DNA of 64,000 nt from Citrobacter freundii (lineage in GTDB: Bacteria > Pseudomonadota > Gammaproteobacteria > Enterobacterales > Enterobacteriaceae), in contig NZ_JAALBX010000004.1 of assembly GCF_011077955.1 (NCBI RefSeq), positions 1-64,000 on the forward strand. The letters run 5' to 3'. A program made the translations under genes and the position numbers. Of this stretch, positions 1 to 10,514 are shown piece by piece (within the stretch, counting starts at the first letter, position 1; every line of letters begins with the position of its first letter). The notes under the pieces are model-generated. The model had not been told where the DNA came from, ran no database searches, and worked only from the letters and a program-made list of their open reading frames with translations.

Positions 1-86
1 TCATGGTTAAATCCTTATCAGTTATGGGGATAACAGATTCGGATTTTCCCATGAGTAGCATTACTGGCAGAGCCAACTTTTTGCTG

Positions 87-107
87 ACCACCTCCATAGG
101 AGGTGGT
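87..107. repeat. Perfect 9-bp hairpin of unknown role
   Basis: An inverted repeat with 9-bp arms (ACCACCTCC / GGAGGTGGT) and a 3-base loop lies in the 150 bases before ybjM. No gene is recognisable in bases 1-120. In E. coli grxA would be expected near here, but nothing of it is visible. The hairpin has no T-run, so it is not an obvious terminator. Confidence 0.4.
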
Positions 108-121
108 GTTCATTCAGGTAT

Positions 122-150
122 AAAAAACCGGCTCAGTGAGCCGGTTTTTT
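122..150 (-). terminator. Bidirectional-looking terminator after ybjM
   Basis: A GC-rich stem (ACCGGCTCA / TGAGCCGGT) flanked by A and T runs on its two sides, abutting the ybjM stop codon. It can serve ybjM on the minus strand and an unseen gene to the left. Confidence 0.75.
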
Positions 151-516
151 TTATTCTGACAGTTTCAACAATTTTCGCGCGAACAGATGACAAAGCGCAC
201 CCAGCCCACACCAAAATACCGCCCCGAAAAGCCACGCCACTTCCTGTAACAACGAGCGCTCAGGCGTAGTCAACGTAAACAGCAGTAGTAAACAAACGGG
301 AGCCGCCAATATAGCGCCTAACAGCGGCTTAAAAAGACGATCGTCGCGAGAGAAAAAACTGGCAATCATACCCGGCAGAATAAAACACAGCATGCCGAGA
401 TCGAGATGCTTTTGCACCGGCGAGTACCCCGTTGCTGAAAGCTTATGGAGAATAAATACGACCATAAAAAGTATGAAACAGCATACCGTTCCCGGCCAGA
501 CGTGAGCTCTCTTCAC
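151..516 (-). CDS. ybjM: Inner membrane protein YbjM
   Basis: Small hydrophobic protein of 121 residues with about four membrane segments, matching the enterobacterial YbjM family, whose function is unknown. The recognisable core is the FILPGMIASFFSRDD and LLGAILAAPV stretches, followed by a C-terminal pair of helices around FWCGLGALCHLF. The start is a GTG with a good ribosome site (GGAG about 8 bases upstream). It is divergent from ybjL, as in E. coli, across 286 bases that hold both promoters and no other gene I can see. Confidence 0.8.
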   Translation of the reverse strand: MKRAHVWPGTVCCFILFMVVFILHKLSATGYSPVQKHLDLGMLCFILPGMIASFFSRDDRLFKPLLGAILAAPVCLLLLFTLTTPERSLLQEVAWLFGAVFWCGLGALCHLFARKLLKLSE

Positions 517-802
517 AGATATCTCCTGACATTGCCCATACCAAACCTAAAACCATAAACTCGCACGCGAGTTTCCCAGTTAGATTAAGCACTGCGGCGT
601 TCCTTGCCTAAAACGCTTCATGACACTATTTCTCGCTAGCCGACCACTCTTAATCCGACTAAACTACCGGCCATCGTGAGTTTTTGCCTGAGATATTAAT
701 GCGATGAATAAATGATCGGCATTTCTTCTATAACAGGCAAAAACAGTAGCGTAAAACATCACCCATTTCAATAGGTTACTGGTAAACGAGAAGTTAGCCG
801 CC

Positions 803-2491
803 GTGAATATAAACGTCGCAGATTTGTTAAGCGGGAATTACATCCTGTTATTATTTGTTGTATTAGCTTTAGGACTCTGTCTTGGCAAATTACGGCTTGG
901 TTCAGTCCAACTGGGTAATTCTATTGGCGTTTTAGTCGTGTCATTATTATTAGGCCAACATAATTTTTCCATTAACACAGACGCGCTAAACCTGGGCTTT
1001 ATGCTGTTTATTTTTTGTGTCGGTGTGGAAGCCGGGCCAAACTTTTTCTCTATTTTTTTTCGCGACGGTAAAAATTATCTGATGCTTGCCATGGTCATGG
1101 TCGGCAGCGCGTTGCTCATAGCCTTAGCGCTCGGCAAACTTTTTGGCTGGGATATTGGCCTCACAGCAGGCATGCTCGCCGGTTCGATGACCTCCACACC
1201 CGTGCTGGTGGGTGCGGGCGATACCCTTCGCCATTCCGGGATGGAAGGCGCGCCCCTTACCACCGCGCTCGATCATCTAAGCCTCGGCTATGCCCTCACC
1301 TATTTAATTGGCCTGGTCAGCCTGATTTTCGGCGCACGTTATTTGCCAAAATTACAGCATCAGGATTTACAGACCAGCGCGCAGCAAATCGCCCGCGAGC
1401 GAGGTCTTGATACCGATGCCAATCGTAAGGTCTATTTGCCGGTTATTCGCGCCTATCGCGTAGGCCAGGAACTGGTCGCCTGGGCCGACGGGAAAAATCT
1501 GCGCGAGCTTGGTATTTATCGCCAGACAGGCTGCTATATCGAACGTATCCGCCGTAACGGCATACTTGCCAATCCCGATGGCGATGCGGTTTTACAGGTG
1601 GGCGATGAGATTTCACTGGTAGGTTACCCCGACGCCCACGCCCGTCTGGACCCCAGCTTTCGTAATGGTAAAGAGGTGTTCGACCGCGACTTACTCGATA
1701 TGCGCATCGTCACCGAAGAGATTGTGGTAAAAAACCACAACGTGGTGGGCCGCCGCCTCGGACAGATGAAACTCACCGATCACGGCTGTTTCCTCAACCG
1801 CGTGATCCGAAGCCAGATTGAAATGCCGATTGACGACAATATCGTCCTGAACAAAGGCGATGTGTTGCAGGTGAGCGGTGATGCGCGCCGCGTAAAAACC
1901 ATCGCCGACCGTATCGGATTTATTTCCATCCACAGTCAGGTCACGGATCTGCTCGCCTTCTGCGCCTTCTTTATTATCGGCCTGATGATTGGGATGATCA
2001 CCTTCCAGTTCAGCTCGTTCAGCTTTGGCATCGGCAACGCGGCAGGCCTGCTGTTTGCCGGGATCATGCTGGGCTTCTTACGTGCTAACCATCCCACTTT
2101 CGGCTACATCCCCCAGGGTGCGTTGATGATGGTAAAAGAATTCGGGCTGATGGTGTTTATGGCGGGCGTTGGACTAAGCGCAGGTAGCGGCATCGGCCAT
2201 AGCCTCGGCGCAGTGGGCGGGCAAATGCTGATAGCCGGGCTTATCGTGAGCCTGTTGCCGGTAGTCATCAGCTTTATGTTCGGCGTCTGGGTGCTGAAGA
2301 TGAACCGGGCGCTATTATTTGGCGCGTTGATGGGCGCACGTACCTGTGCGCCTGCGATGGAAATCATCAGCGATACCGCCCGAAGTAATATTCCGGCGCT
2401 GGGTTACGCAGGCACCTATGCGATTGCTAACGTATTGTTAACATTAGCGGGAACGCTCATTGTTATCATCTGGCCGGGTCTGGGTTGGTAG
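803..2491 (+). CDS. ybjL: YbjL, AspT/YidE-family putative transporter
   Basis: Inner membrane protein of 562 residues in the aspartate:alanine exchanger (AAE/AspT) family. Order: five or so N-terminal helices (1-180), two cytoplasmic TrkA_C (RCK_C) domains (about 200-375, with the [13 protein letters not shown] and [14 protein letters not shown] blocks typical of RCK_C), then five or six more helices. The GAGDT and [11 protein letters not shown] re-entrant motifs of AspT exchangers are present. Substrate is unknown; in E. coli only the homology is established. The GTG start is supported by alignment with the E. coli N terminus (MNINVAxLLxGNY). Downstream lies RybB in the same orientation. Confidence 0.88.
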   Translation: MNINVADLLSGNYILLLFVVLALGLCLGKLRLGSVQLGNSIGVLVVSLLLGQHNFSINTDALNLGFMLFIFCVGVEAGPNFFSIFFRDGKNYLMLAMVMVGSALLIALALGKLFGWDIGLTAGMLAGSMTSTPVLVGAGDTLRHSGMEGAPLTTALDHLSLGYALTYLIGLVSLIFGARYLPKLQHQDLQTSAQQIARERGLDTDANRKVYLPVIRAYRVGQELVAWADGKNLRELGIYRQTGCYIERIRRNGILANPDGDAVLQVGDEISLVGYPDAHARLDPSFRNGKEVFDRDLLDMRIVTEEIVVKNHNVVGRRLGQMKLTDHGCFLNRVIRSQIEMPIDDNIVLNKGDVLQVSGDARRVKTIADRIGFISIHSQVTDLLAFCAFFIIGLMIGMITFQFSSFSFGIGNAAGLLFAGIMLGFLRANHPTFGYIPQGALMMVKEFGLMVFMAGVGLSAGSGIGHSLGAVGGQMLIAGLIVSLLPVVISFMFGVWVLKMNRALLFGALMGARTCAPAMEIISDTARSNIPALGYAGTYAIANVLLTLAGTLIVIIWPGLGW

Positions 2492-2527
2492 GTCGTTAAA
2501 ATATTTTGTGATTTTTTTAACTTAGGG

Positions 2528-2556
2528 GCGAACTTTTAAAGGCAGCCGCAGTCTGA
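2528..2556 (+). promoter_or_regulatory. Sigma-E promoter of rybB
   Basis: A -35 element containing GAACTT (2530-2535) and a -10 element TCTGA (2552-2556) are 16 bases apart, and the -10 ends 6 bases before the RybB start. This is the extracytoplasmic stress sigma-E pattern (GGAACTT / TCTGA) known to drive rybB in E. coli and Salmonella. The first base of the -35 motif differs (C for G). Confidence 0.8.
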
Positions 2557-2562
2557 ATTAGT

Positions 2563-2641
2563 GCCACTGCTTTTCTTTGATGTCCCCATTTTGTGGAGCC
2601 CATCAACCCCGCCACTTTGGTTCAAGGTTGATGGGTTTTTT
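2563..2641 (+). ncRNA. rybB: RybB small RNA
   Basis: A 79-nt sequence beginning GCCACTGCTTTTC and ending in the CATCAACC...GGTTGATG terminator stem followed by a T-run, nearly identical to RybB as I know it from E. coli. RybB is an Hfq-dependent RNA made under sigma-E control that represses outer-membrane porin mRNAs. The conserved 5' seed region is intact; the few visible differences are in the terminator loop. Its place between ybjL and rcdA is the E. coli position. Confidence 0.95.
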
Positions 2642-2653
2642 ATTGCCTGTAAT

Positions 2654-3214
2654 TCAGGGATAAGGTATCGCCTCTCCTGCAATTCTTCCCAGCATTGCCC
2701 TTATTTCACCTCGTTCCAGCGGCGCGCTGTCGGTAACATAATGCAGCGTCATCCCTTCGACAAAGGCATCGAGCGCGCGGGCCGTCACCGGATCGAACCA
2801 ATGTTCAAGCAGCGCCTGGCTACGGCGCATCCAGGCTTGCATTACCAGTTTCAAACCGGGTTTGCGTGAGCCGTAAGCATAAAGCTGATACATCAGCTCC
2901 ATATTATGCGGGGTGGTCATATACGCGCCGCAAATCAAATCGGTCAACGCGTCGCACGCCATCGTCGGATTGTGCGCCTGACCAATATGATGAATAAAAC
3001 TTTCAGACATGCGGTCGGCAAACCGACAAAACGCCTCTTCGAGTAGCGCGTCAATGCCGGTGAAGTAATAGGTCATGGAACCAAGCGGGACACCGGCCAG
3101 CGCGGCGATTTTGCGATGCGTGACCCCGTTGATGCCATATTCGGCGACCGCTTTCAGCGTGGCGTCTACGATAATGTCTCGCCGTCCGCCAGGCGTGGAT
3201 TCTGTCTGGATCAT
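2654..3214 (-). CDS. rcdA: TetR-family regulator RcdA (YbjK)
   Basis: TetR-type DNA-binding protein, 186 residues from the chosen ATG at 3214. The N-terminal helix-turn-helix reads [46 protein letters not shown], a textbook TetR_N domain; the remainder is the ligand/dimer domain. In E. coli RcdA is a positive regulator of csgD and of stress genes. An upstream in-frame start would add 34 residues that would cross the operator candidate at 3240, so I prefer MIQTES. It is divergent from ybjJ with 86 bases between. Confidence 0.82.
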   Translation of the reverse strand: MIQTESTPGGRRDIIVDATLKAVAEYGINGVTHRKIAALAGVPLGSMTYYFTGIDALLEEAFCRFADRMSESFIHHIGQAHNPTMACDALTDLICGAYMTTPHNMELMYQLYAYGSRKPGLKLVMQAWMRRSQALLEHWFDPVTARALDAFVEGMTLHYVTDSAPLERGEIRAMLGRIAGEAIPYP

Positions 3215-3239
3215 CCCGTCCTCGGGGTTATCAGTGAGA

Positions 3240-3253
3240 TGTACAAATGTACA
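3240..3253. promoter_or_regulatory. Operator candidate in the rcdA-ybjJ intergenic region
   Basis: The 14-bp palindrome TGTACA-AA-TGTACA sits 25 bases upstream of the rcdA start and about 50 bases before ybjJ. This is the position and form expected for a TetR-family autoregulatory operator that could also control ybjJ. Binding is inferred only. Confidence 0.5.
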
Positions 3254-3300
3254 CTTCCTTGCTAGTGTTGTCTTACCTTTTCCTGAATACGGGTTAGTAA

Positions 3301-4512
3301 ATGCCGTTAACCTCACGTCAGGCCCTGCGTCGCCGTACCTGGGCTTTGTTTATTTTCTTTTTTCTTCCCGGTTTATTAATGGCATCCTGGGCGACCCGCA
3401 CCCCGGCAATCCGTGACGGTCTGGCCGTTTCTACCGCGCAGATGGGCGTGGTGCTTTTTGGCCTGTCGATTGGGTCTATGAGCGGTGTTCTTAGTTCAGC
3501 CTGGCTTGTAAAACGCTTTGGCACCCGGATCGTTATTCGCAACAGTATGATCCTTGCGATAAGCGGCATCTTACTAATGAGCGCCGGATTAGCGATGGCG
3601 ACCGCCATCGTCTTTGCCAGCGGCCTTGCCTTATTTGGCGCGGGCCTGGGGTCGTCGGAAGTGGCGCTCAATATTGAAGGCGCGGTAGTCGAACGCGAAA
3701 GCCAGAAAACCATTCTCCCAATGATGCACGGGTTTTATAGCCTCGGTACGCTGGCGGGTGCTGGCGTCGGGATGGCCCTGACCGCCATGAACATTCGCGC
3801 CGACGCGCACATTTTACTGGCAGGATTCATCACCGTCGCGCCGATGATTTACGCCATGAGGGCCATCCCCGATGGCGTAGGAAAAGAAACCACCCAGCAA
3901 AAGCAGGCTAACGCCGCGTTGCGCGTGCCGTTTTATAAAGATATCCAACTGCTGATGATTGGCCTGATTGTGCTCGCAATGGCCTTTGCCGAAGGGTCGG
4001 CCAACGACTGGCTGCCGTTACTGATGGTTGATGGTCACGGGTTCAGCGCCACATCAGGCTCAATAATTTATGCAGGCTTTACGCTTGGCATGACAATTGG
4101 GCGTTTTGGCGGCGGTTGGTTTATTGACCGTTACAGCCGTGTGGCGGTGGTACGCGCCAGCGCCGTGATGGGCGCGCTCGGTATTGCTATTATCGTTTTT
4201 GTCGATAATCCCTGGCTTGCGGGCGCATCGGTATTGCTGTGGGGTCTTGGCGCATCGCTCGGGTTCCCGCTGACGATTTCCGCCGCCAGCGATACTGGCC
4301 CGGATGCGGCGTCACGCGTGAGCGTTGTTGCCACTACAGGCTATCTGGCCTTTTTAGTCGGGCCGCCGCTGTTAGGTTTCCTGGGCGAACATTACGGCCT
4401 GCGTAGCGCGATGATAGTCGTGTTATCGCTTGTCATTATCGCAGCCCTGGTGGCGCGCGCCGTCGCCAAACCACAATCAACGACTGAAAGTTCAACGGAG
4501 CATTGCGGATGA
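3301..4512 (+). CDS. ybjJ: MFS transporter YbjJ
   Basis: Major facilitator protein of 403 residues with twelve predicted helices, matching E. coli YbjJ, an uncharacterised transporter of the FucP-like MFS branch. The N-terminal half carries the [12 protein letters not shown] segment after helix 1 and [13 protein letters not shown] between helices 2 and 3; the second half has [14 protein letters not shown], the repeated MFS loop motif. Substrate is unknown. Its stop overlaps the ybjI start by 4 bases (ATGA), so the two are translated as one operon. Confidence 0.87.
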   Translation: MPLTSRQALRRRTWALFIFFFLPGLLMASWATRTPAIRDGLAVSTAQMGVVLFGLSIGSMSGVLSSAWLVKRFGTRIVIRNSMILAISGILLMSAGLAMATAIVFASGLALFGAGLGSSEVALNIEGAVVERESQKTILPMMHGFYSLGTLAGAGVGMALTAMNIRADAHILLAGFITVAPMIYAMRAIPDGVGKETTQQKQANAALRVPFYKDIQLLMIGLIVLAMAFAEGSANDWLPLLMVDGHGFSATSGSIIYAGFTLGMTIGRFGGGWFIDRYSRVAVVRASAVMGALGIAIIVFVDNPWLAGASVLLWGLGASLGFPLTISAASDTGPDAASRVSVVATTGYLAFLVGPPLLGFLGEHYGLRSAMIVVLSLVIIAALVARAVAKPQSTTESSTEHCG

Positions 4513-5321
4513 GCGTAAAACTTATCGCCGTCGACATGGATGGCACCTTTCTTGATGACGTTAAGCAGTACAATCGCCCGCGTTTTCTGGCGCAGTATGC
4601 GCGCATGAAAGCGCAAGGCATCCGCTTTGCGGTCGCAAGCGGCAACCAGTATTACCAGTTACGCTCGTTCTTCCCGGAGATCGCCGATGAAATCGCGTTT
4701 GTCGCCGATAACGGCGCATGGGTGGTATGCGAAGGCGAGGATCTGTTTAACGGTGAGTTTACCGCGCAGGAATTTAACACCGTGGTGGACCATTTACTGA
4801 CCCTGCCCGAGATTGAGATCATCGCCAGCGGCAAGCAGTGTGGCTATATCCTCAAGCATTACGATCCGGCGTTTAAGGAAATGGCGGCGCGTTATTACCA
4901 CCGCATCAAAGAGGTCGACAGCTTCTCGCATTGTGATGATGTGTTTTTTAAATTCGCCCTGAATTTACCGGACGATATTCTGGCAAAAACCATGGTTGCG
5001 CTCGGCGCCTCGCTTGAAGGCATCGTTGTGCCGGTCACCAGCGGGCACGGCTCTATCGATCTTATTATTCCCGGCCTTCACAAAGCGAATGGCCTGCGGC
5101 GCGTGCAGGCGCGCTGGGGTATCGATGATAGTGAGGTAGTGGCTTTCGGCGACGGCGGCAATGACACAGAAATGCTGATGCAGGCCGGATACGGATTTGC
5201 GATGCAAAACGCGCCTGAGGCGATTCGCGATATTGCCCGCTATCAGGCCGGGCATAACAATCATCAGGCGGTACTTGATGTGATTGATAAGGTGCTTAAT
5301 CGCGAAGCACCTTTCAACTAA
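4509..5321 (+). CDS. ybjI: HAD-superfamily sugar phosphatase YbjI
   Basis: Cof-type HAD phosphatase of 270 residues. Motif I is AVDMDGTF (nucleophile Asp and general acid Asp), the motif II Ser is in VASGNQ, and motif IV is [12 protein letters not shown]. The cap is of the C2b type expected for Cof enzymes. E. coli YbjI dephosphorylates FMN and sugar phosphates in vitro. The ATG at 4509 lies inside the ybjJ stop (ATGA overlap) and fixes the start. Confidence 0.88.
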   Translation: MSVKLIAVDMDGTFLDDVKQYNRPRFLAQYARMKAQGIRFAVASGNQYYQLRSFFPEIADEIAFVADNGAWVVCEGEDLFNGEFTAQEFNTVVDHLLTLPEIEIIASGKQCGYILKHYDPAFKEMAARYYHRIKEVDSFSHCDDVFFKFALNLPDDILAKTMVALGASLEGIVVPVTSGHGSIDLIIPGLHKANGLRRVQARWGIDDSEVVAFGDGGNDTEMLMQAGYGFAMQNAPEAIRDIARYQAGHNNHQAVLDVIDKVLNREAPFN

Positions 5322-5324
5322 ACA

Positions 5325-5351
5325 CTCGCCCTCATCATGAGGGCGAAATTT
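5325..5351. terminator. Shared terminator between ybjI and mdfA
   Basis: The stem CGCCCTCAT / ATGAGGGCG followed by AAATTTT lies between the convergent ends of ybjI and mdfA. Confidence 0.65.
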
Positions 5352-6586
5352 TACTGCGGCTGTAAACCGCCGCCGACGGTTTTATCTTTCAAAAATATCA
5401 CCATCAGCCCCAGCCATAACAGCCCGTTGGCAAGGTTAAACAGGCTAAACAGCCCGTTGCCACCCAACAAATAGGCGTGCTTGCTAAGCTCAATCCCGAC
5501 GGTAAAAATCAGCATTTGCAGCATGCCCATTGCGGCGGAAACGGTGCCTTTACTCATGTCGCTGGCAAACAGCGTCAAGCGCACCAGCCCGGCGTTAGCC
5601 AGCCCGATCCCAAACGCGTACACACTCAGACCGGCAGTCATCCATAAATAGGCGTGGGAGGAGACCACTGTCGCCAGTGCCGCCAGCGCAAGGCCAATCA
5701 TAATGGGCCAGCCGCCCATGATAATCAGCGCGCGAACGGTACGCCGCGAGGTTAACCGCGCCAGTACCAGGTTGCCAACGATTAACGCGCCGAAAACCGG
5801 CACCTGTAGTAGGCCATATTCATAGGTACTGAGTTTTTCGCCGCTGATGATAATCACAGGCGACTGGGCAATCCAGGCGAGCAACGGGAGGCTGACGAAA
5901 CCAATCGACAGCGCCCCTGCCACGAAGCGCACGTTTTTCAACACTTCCCGGTAATCGCGGCCCAACTCTTTCATCGACAGCTTTTCGCCAAGGCGAGTGG
6001 CGGTTTCCGGCATGGCGCGCCATAACCCGAAGAACGAAATAGCCGCAAGCACTGCGAACAACACAAACATCATTTCCCAGGGCGCCAGATGGATCCAGGC
6101 AGCCCCCACCAGCGGGCCGAGCAACGGCGCAATCAACGCGACGTTTGCCATCAACGCCGTTATCTTGATGCACACCGCCTCTTCAAAAGACTCCTGGATT
6201 GCGGCATAACCTACCGCGCCGATAAAGCACAGGCTGATCCCTTGCAGAAAACGCAACACCGTAAACTGCTCAATAGTTTGCGCAAGCAGCGTCGCAAGGC
6301 AGGTGACAATAAACCACACCACGCCCCACAGCATGACCGGACGCCGCCCCACCCTGTCAGATAACGGTCCCAGCAGCCATTGTAAAAACATCCCGCCCGC
6401 CAGATAGGCGGTCATGGACGTAGGTACCCATTCAATACCGGCCTGATACTGCGCCACCACCGTCAACATGCCCGGTTGGATCATATCGTTGCCGATATAG
6501 GTCGAGAACTCATACAGCACCAGGCAGAGCGGGAAAAGCAGCGCTTGTCTGCCCAGGCGTTTCGTTGAAGACGTCATTGTTTTCAT
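5351..6586 (-). CDS. mdfA: Multidrug/H+ antiporter MdfA (Cmr)
   Basis: MFS exporter of 411 residues that expels neutral and cationic drugs (e.g. chloramphenicol) in exchange for protons across the inner membrane. The signature acidic residues of helix 1, Glu and Asp in [14 protein letters not shown], correspond to E26 and D34 of E. coli MdfA. The motif A loop [13 protein letters not shown] between helices 2 and 3 and the motif C region [13 protein letters not shown] are intact. Divergent from ybjG as in E. coli. Confidence 0.92.
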   Translation of the reverse strand: MKTMTSSTKRLGRQALLFPLCLVLYEFSTYIGNDMIQPGMLTVVAQYQAGIEWVPTSMTAYLAGGMFLQWLLGPLSDRVGRRPVMLWGVVWFIVTCLATLLAQTIEQFTVLRFLQGISLCFIGAVGYAAIQESFEEAVCIKITALMANVALIAPLLGPLVGAAWIHLAPWEMMFVLFAVLAAISFFGLWRAMPETATRLGEKLSMKELGRDYREVLKNVRFVAGALSIGFVSLPLLAWIAQSPVIIISGEKLSTYEYGLLQVPVFGALIVGNLVLARLTSRRTVRALIIMGGWPIMIGLALAALATVVSSHAYLWMTAGLSVYAFGIGLANAGLVRLTLFASDMSKGTVSAAMGMLQMLIFTVGIELSKHAYLLGGNGLFSLFNLANGLLWLGLMVIFLKDKTVGGGLQPQ

Positions 6587-6918
6587 GCGTGAAAGTCATC
6601 CATAAAAAATCGCGCAAAGTGTAAACAAATGGTAGCGATTCAGATAGTGAATTGTGAGTGACAGAAGCGCAAATCGCACGTTTCTGCCAGTCGTTAAGGT
6701 TTTATTCATGTTAGTGGGTATGTAATCGGTTACTCAAGGTCAATTCGTACGTTCTGGATGACTGTCCAATGTGACACACCCCGACGCTAACTAAGACGAT
6801 GCCGCTTTACCGGACCGCTTGATACTTTTATGGTTATCCGCTTCGTATTTTGCTTGCGTGATAACGCTAAAAGTCGTTTTAGCGGGCTGTTGGTCGCAGG
6901 ATAATTTAGGACAGGATT
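6587..6918. other. Intergenic region between mdfA and ybjG
   Basis: 332 bases without a gene. It must hold both divergent promoters. The only structure I see is the inverted repeat CGCTAAAA-GTC-GTTTTAGCG at 6866-6885, about 35 bases before the ybjG start, which could be a leader hairpin or an operator. No convincing Bae or PhoP box is visible by eye. Confidence 0.4.
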
Positions 6919-7527
6919 ATGTTGGAAACCCTCAACCTTTCATTGTTTGATCTGATCAACGCCACGCCCGCTTCACCCGCCTGGCTGATTCAGGCGGCTA
7001 TCTTTATCGCCAAAGATCTTATTCATATTGTGCCGGTGTTGATTGTCACGCTCTGGTTATGGGGGCCGCGCCATCAGGTCGACTCACAGCGCCATTTAGT
7101 TATCCGCACCGCTATCGCGCTTGCCATCAGCATGACGGTATCCTGGTTGCTGGGACAAACTTTCCCGCATGACCGTCCCTTTGTTGATGGGATTGGCTAT
7201 CACTTTTTAAAACACGCGCCGGACTACTCGTGGCCAAGCGATCACGGCACCGTCATCTTCACCTTTGCGCTGGCGTTTTTGTTCTGGCATCGTTTATGGT
7301 CGGGACTGATGCTGTTTACCGTCGCCTGCGCCGTCGCCTGGTCACGCATTTATCTTGGCGTGCACTGGCCGCTGGATATGGTCGGTGGATTGCTGGTCGG
7401 ACTGTTGTCCTGCCTCAGTGCGCAGATTATCGGCAATGTTTGGGGCGCGGCGCTGCATCGTTTTTGCTGTCGGGTTTACCGGTTCTGTTTTGCGCTTCCG
7501 ATTCGTAAAGGTTGGGTACGTGACTAA
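6919..7527 (+). CDS. ybjG: Undecaprenyl-diphosphate phosphatase YbjG (PAP2)
   Basis: Membrane phosphatase of 202 residues in the PAP2 family; with BacA and PgpB it recycles undecaprenyl pyrophosphate to the monophosphate lipid carrier on the periplasmic side. PAP2 motifs are visible: C1-like around PHDRPF, C2 as PSDH, and C3 as SRIYLGVHWPLDMVGG with the catalytic His. About five helices. The start has an AGGA site 8 bases upstream. Product and position match E. coli YbjG. Confidence 0.9.
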   Translation: MLETLNLSLFDLINATPASPAWLIQAAIFIAKDLIHIVPVLIVTLWLWGPRHQVDSQRHLVIRTAIALAISMTVSWLLGQTFPHDRPFVDGIGYHFLKHAPDYSWPSDHGTVIFTFALAFLFWHRLWSGLMLFTVACAVAWSRIYLGVHWPLDMVGGLLVGLLSCLSAQIIGNVWGAALHRFCCRVYRFCFALPIRKGWVRD

Positions 7528-7608
7528 CGCCTCGCTGACGCGTAAAATTGCCCGCTGGCGGCACAGGCCGTGGCCCACAGACAGGGTGATAACTAAAACA
7601 GAGGTACT

Positions 7609-8373
7609 ATGGAAACTCGGCGTGGCGATCGAATCGGGCAACTGCTGCAGGCATTAAAACGCAGCGACAAACTTCATCTTAAAGAAGCGGCCGCTCTACT
7701 GGGCGTTTCGGAAATGACCATTCGCCGGGATTTAAGCGGCGATAACGCTCCCGTCGTTCTGCTGGGCGGTTATATCGTTCTGGAACCGCGCAGTTCCGCC
7801 GTCAGTCATTACCTGTTGAGCGATCAGAAAAACCGTCTGGTGGAAGAAAAACGTAGAGCCGCCCGTCATGCCGCTGAGCTGGCGCGTCCGCACCATACGC
7901 TGTTTTTTGATTGCGGCACCACAACGCCATGGATTATCGACGCACTGGATGACGATCTGCCTTTTACCGGCGTGTGCTACTCCCTCAATACGTTTTTAGC
8001 GCTACAGGAAAAGCCGCTTTGCCGGGTTATTCTGTGCGGCGGTGAGTTCCACGCCAGTAACGCGATATTCAAGCCGCTGAACTTCCACGAAACGCTGCGT
8101 AACCTGTGCCCTGATATTGCTTATTTCTCAGCGGCGGGCGTGCATATTCGTCACGGTGCGACCTGTTTTAATCTTGATGAACTGCCGGTGAAGCACTGGG
8201 CACTGGAAATGGCCCAGCGTCATGTGCTGGTGGCGGACGCCAGTAAGTTCGGGAAAGTGCGTTCGGCCTGTATGGGGCCGCTCTCCTCGTTTGATACGTT
8301 GATTACCGACAGCCGTCCGGATGAAGAATTTATCCGCTACGCCCAGGAAAATAAAATTACTCTGGTGTGGTGA
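7609..8373 (+). CDS. deoR: DeoR, deoxyribonucleoside operon repressor
   Basis: DeoR-family repressor of 254 residues. The N-terminal helix-turn-helix is KEAAALLGVSEMTIRRDLS, and the C-terminal sugar-phosphate sensing domain includes FFDCGTTTPWI and LCGGEFHASNAIF. In E. coli it represses deoCABD, tsx and nupG and is released by deoxyribose-5-phosphate. It lies 81 bases downstream of ybjG, convergent with dacC, as in E. coli. Confidence 0.92.
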   Translation: METRRGDRIGQLLQALKRSDKLHLKEAAALLGVSEMTIRRDLSGDNAPVVLLGGYIVLEPRSSAVSHYLLSDQKNRLVEEKRRAARHAAELARPHHTLFFDCGTTTPWIIDALDDDLPFTGVCYSLNTFLALQEKPLCRVILCGGEFHASNAIFKPLNFHETLRNLCPDIAYFSAAGVHIRHGATCFNLDELPVKHWALEMAQRHVLVADASKFGKVRSACMGPLSSFDTLITDSRPDEEFIRYAQENKITLVW

Positions 8374-8385
8374 CAGGGCTGAAAA

Positions 8386-8414
8386 CCTTCCCGCCCGCAG
8401 GCGGGAAGGACTCA
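8386..8414. terminator. Terminator-like hairpin between deoR and dacC
   Basis: The strong stem CCTTCCCGCC / GGCGGGAAGG with a 4-base loop separates the convergent genes deoR and dacC. T-runs are weak. Confidence 0.55.
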
Positions 8415-8415
8415 A

Positions 8416-9630
8416 TCAGGAAAACCAACCGCCAAACCACTGATGGAATTTCATCAGGACAAAATCCCACATCCGGCTGATAAAGCCACCTTCGTTGACC
8501 GCTTCCATCACGATAAGCGGCCGTTTCTCAATGGTTTTGCCGTTCAACTGGAAATCAATACTGCCCACCACCTGGCCTTTTTTCAGCGGCGCAGTCAGTT
8601 GCGGCTCGGTCAGGGTATAGGTGGCTTTCAGGTTTTTAAGCTGACCTTTAGGGATGGTAACGGATCCCGCTTCGCCTGCGCCCAGTTTCGCTTCTGAAGT
8701 ATCGCCATACCAGACGCGCTGGCTGACAAACGTGGCGTCTGGCTTAATCGGCGTCACGGTTTCGTAAAAACGAAAACCCCAGGTCAGCAGTTTTTCTGAT
8801 TCACGAAAGCGCACCCCGTCGGTTTTCGCGCCTAACACCACGGAGATCAGACGCATATCTCCCTGCGTAGCCGACGCCACCAGGTTATAGCCTGCCCCAT
8901 CCGTCGTCCCGGTTTTCATACCGTCAACATTAAGCGTTGTGCTCCACAGCAGACGGTTGCGGTTCGGCTGGCGGATTTTATTAAAGGTGAACTCTTTCTC
9001 TTTGTGGATAGCGTACTCTTCCGGCACATCGTGGATAAGCGCTTTACCCAGCAGCGCCATATCACGCGCGGTACTGAACTGCCCCGGCGCATCAAGGCCG
9101 TGAACGGTTTTAAAGGTGGTGTTAGTAAGGCCGAGTTTTGCCGCGTAACTATTCATAAGGCTGACGAAAGCGTCCTGGCTACCGGCGACAAAGTCTGCAA
9201 TCGCGATACTGGCGTCGTTACCGGACTGGATAATCACGCCCTTGTTGAGATCGGCAACCGATACCTGATCGCCAGGCTTAAGGAACATCAAAGACGATCC
9301 GCGTAGCGCCGGGTTGCCCGTCGCCCAGGCATCCTTACCAACGGTGACCATATCGGTGAGGTGAATTTTCTGCGCTTTCAGCGCCTGTCCCACCACGTAA
9401 CTGGTCATGAGCTTGGTCAGGCTCGCCGGATCGAGTTTTTCGTCGGCATTGCCCTCGGCTAGCACTTTGCCGCTGGCATAATCCATCAGGATCCACGCCC
9501 TGGCATCAACCGGCGGCGCGTCGGGGGCTTGAACCTGTTCTGCGGCATAGGCCGCTGTGGAGGAAATCAGTAACAGCGCAGAGCCCGCAGCCCATACACG
9601 CATCATAGTCAGTCGCGTTTTCTGGTTCAT
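8416..9630 (-). CDS. dacC: D-alanyl-D-alanine carboxypeptidase DacC (PBP6)
   Basis: Low-molecular-mass penicillin-binding protein of 404 residues that trims the terminal D-Ala of peptidoglycan pentapeptides in the periplasm. A signal peptide runs to about AYAAEQ. Active-site motifs are SLTK (nucleophile Ser), SGN and KTG ([10 protein letters not shown]). The PBP5-type C-terminal beta domain is followed by an amphipathic membrane anchor ([15 protein letters not shown]). I chose the ATG at 9630; an in-frame GTG three codons earlier is possible. Confidence 0.93.
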   Translation of the reverse strand: MNQKTRLTMMRVWAAGSALLLISSTAAYAAEQVQAPDAPPVDARAWILMDYASGKVLAEGNADEKLDPASLTKLMTSYVVGQALKAQKIHLTDMVTVGKDAWATGNPALRGSSLMFLKPGDQVSVADLNKGVIIQSGNDASIAIADFVAGSQDAFVSLMNSYAAKLGLTNTTFKTVHGLDAPGQFSTARDMALLGKALIHDVPEEYAIHKEKEFTFNKIRQPNRNRLLWSTTLNVDGMKTGTTDGAGYNLVASATQGDMRLISVVLGAKTDGVRFRESEKLLTWGFRFYETVTPIKPDATFVSQRVWYGDTSEAKLGAGEAGSVTIPKGQLKNLKATYTLTEPQLTAPLKKGQVVGSIDFQLNGKTIEKRPLIVMEAVNEGGFISRMWDFVLMKFHQWFGGWFS

Positions 9631-9887
9631 AGGTACCACCCGAGTATCCTTTCAACAAAACAAGTTAAATCAAAAGCATCGCAATGAGCGGTGAGTGTCA
9701 CCCACTCACCCCTGTAAAGAAACACTGTATTGGTAAAGTTTTTAAAGTTTATGCGATTTAGCAGGGCAACGCCCCAGGCCATATCATTTTTTTACGTTGC
9801 GTTGATGAATTGTTAGCGTTATTTCACTCTCTAACCACGCGTAGCGCGGTAAGATAATGAATCCATCGCGCGAAAAAGGAGCAAATC

Positions 9888-10514
9888 ATGATTACCGTTT
9901 GGGGCAGAGACAACTCCACCAATGTGAAAAAAGTTCGCTGGTGTCTGGAAGAGCTGGACCTTCCCTATAATGCCATTCCCGCTGGCGGGAAATTTGGGCT
10001 TAACCATGAGCCGGAGTATCTGGCAATGAACCCCAACGGGTTGATCCCTTGCCTGCGTGATGACGAAACCGGCATTACGCTCTGGGAGTCCAATACTATC
10101 GTGCGTTATTTAGCCGCCCAATATGGACAGAATCGGATATGGTTTGATGAGCCAGCGGTTCGCGCCCAGGGCGAAAAGTGGATGGACTGGGCAGCGTCAA
10201 CATTACCGCCGCCGCATCGCGTAGTGTTGTTTGGTCTGGTGCGAACGCCGCCTGAGCAGCGCAATATGGCGCAAATTAACGACGCCATCGCCCAGTGCGA
10301 TAAACTGCTGGGCATGTTGGATGATGAGCTTGCCCACCTGCCCTGGCTTTCCGGCGAGCAGTTTGGCCCGGGTGATATCGCCGTCGCGCCTTATGTTTAT
10401 AATCTCTGGAATATCGATATTGAGCTGACGCCGCGCCTGAATTTGCAACGGTGGTATCAGCAGTTAAGCGAACGTCCGGCGTTTCGCCATACCGTTGAGA
10501 TCCCGGTGAGCTGA
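9888..10514 (+). CDS. gstB: Glutathione S-transferase GstB
   Basis: Cytosolic glutathione transferase of 208 residues. The thioredoxin-like N-terminal domain begins [25 protein letters not shown] and contains the glutathione-binding cis-Pro region (NPNGLIPCL) and ES pair ([12 protein letters not shown]). The helical C-terminal domain has [12 protein letters not shown]. coli GstB dehalogenates bromoacetate. The start has a strong AGGAGC site. The stop directly abuts the yliI stop on the other strand with no gap. Confidence 0.9.
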   Translation: MITVWGRDNSTNVKKVRWCLEELDLPYNAIPAGGKFGLNHEPEYLAMNPNGLIPCLRDDETGITLWESNTIVRYLAAQYGQNRIWFDEPAVRAQGEKWMDWAASTLPPPHRVVLFGLVRTPPEQRNMAQINDAIAQCDKLLGMLDDELAHLPWLSGEQFGPGDIAVAPYVYNLWNIDIELTPRLNLQRWYQQLSERPAFRHTVEIPVS

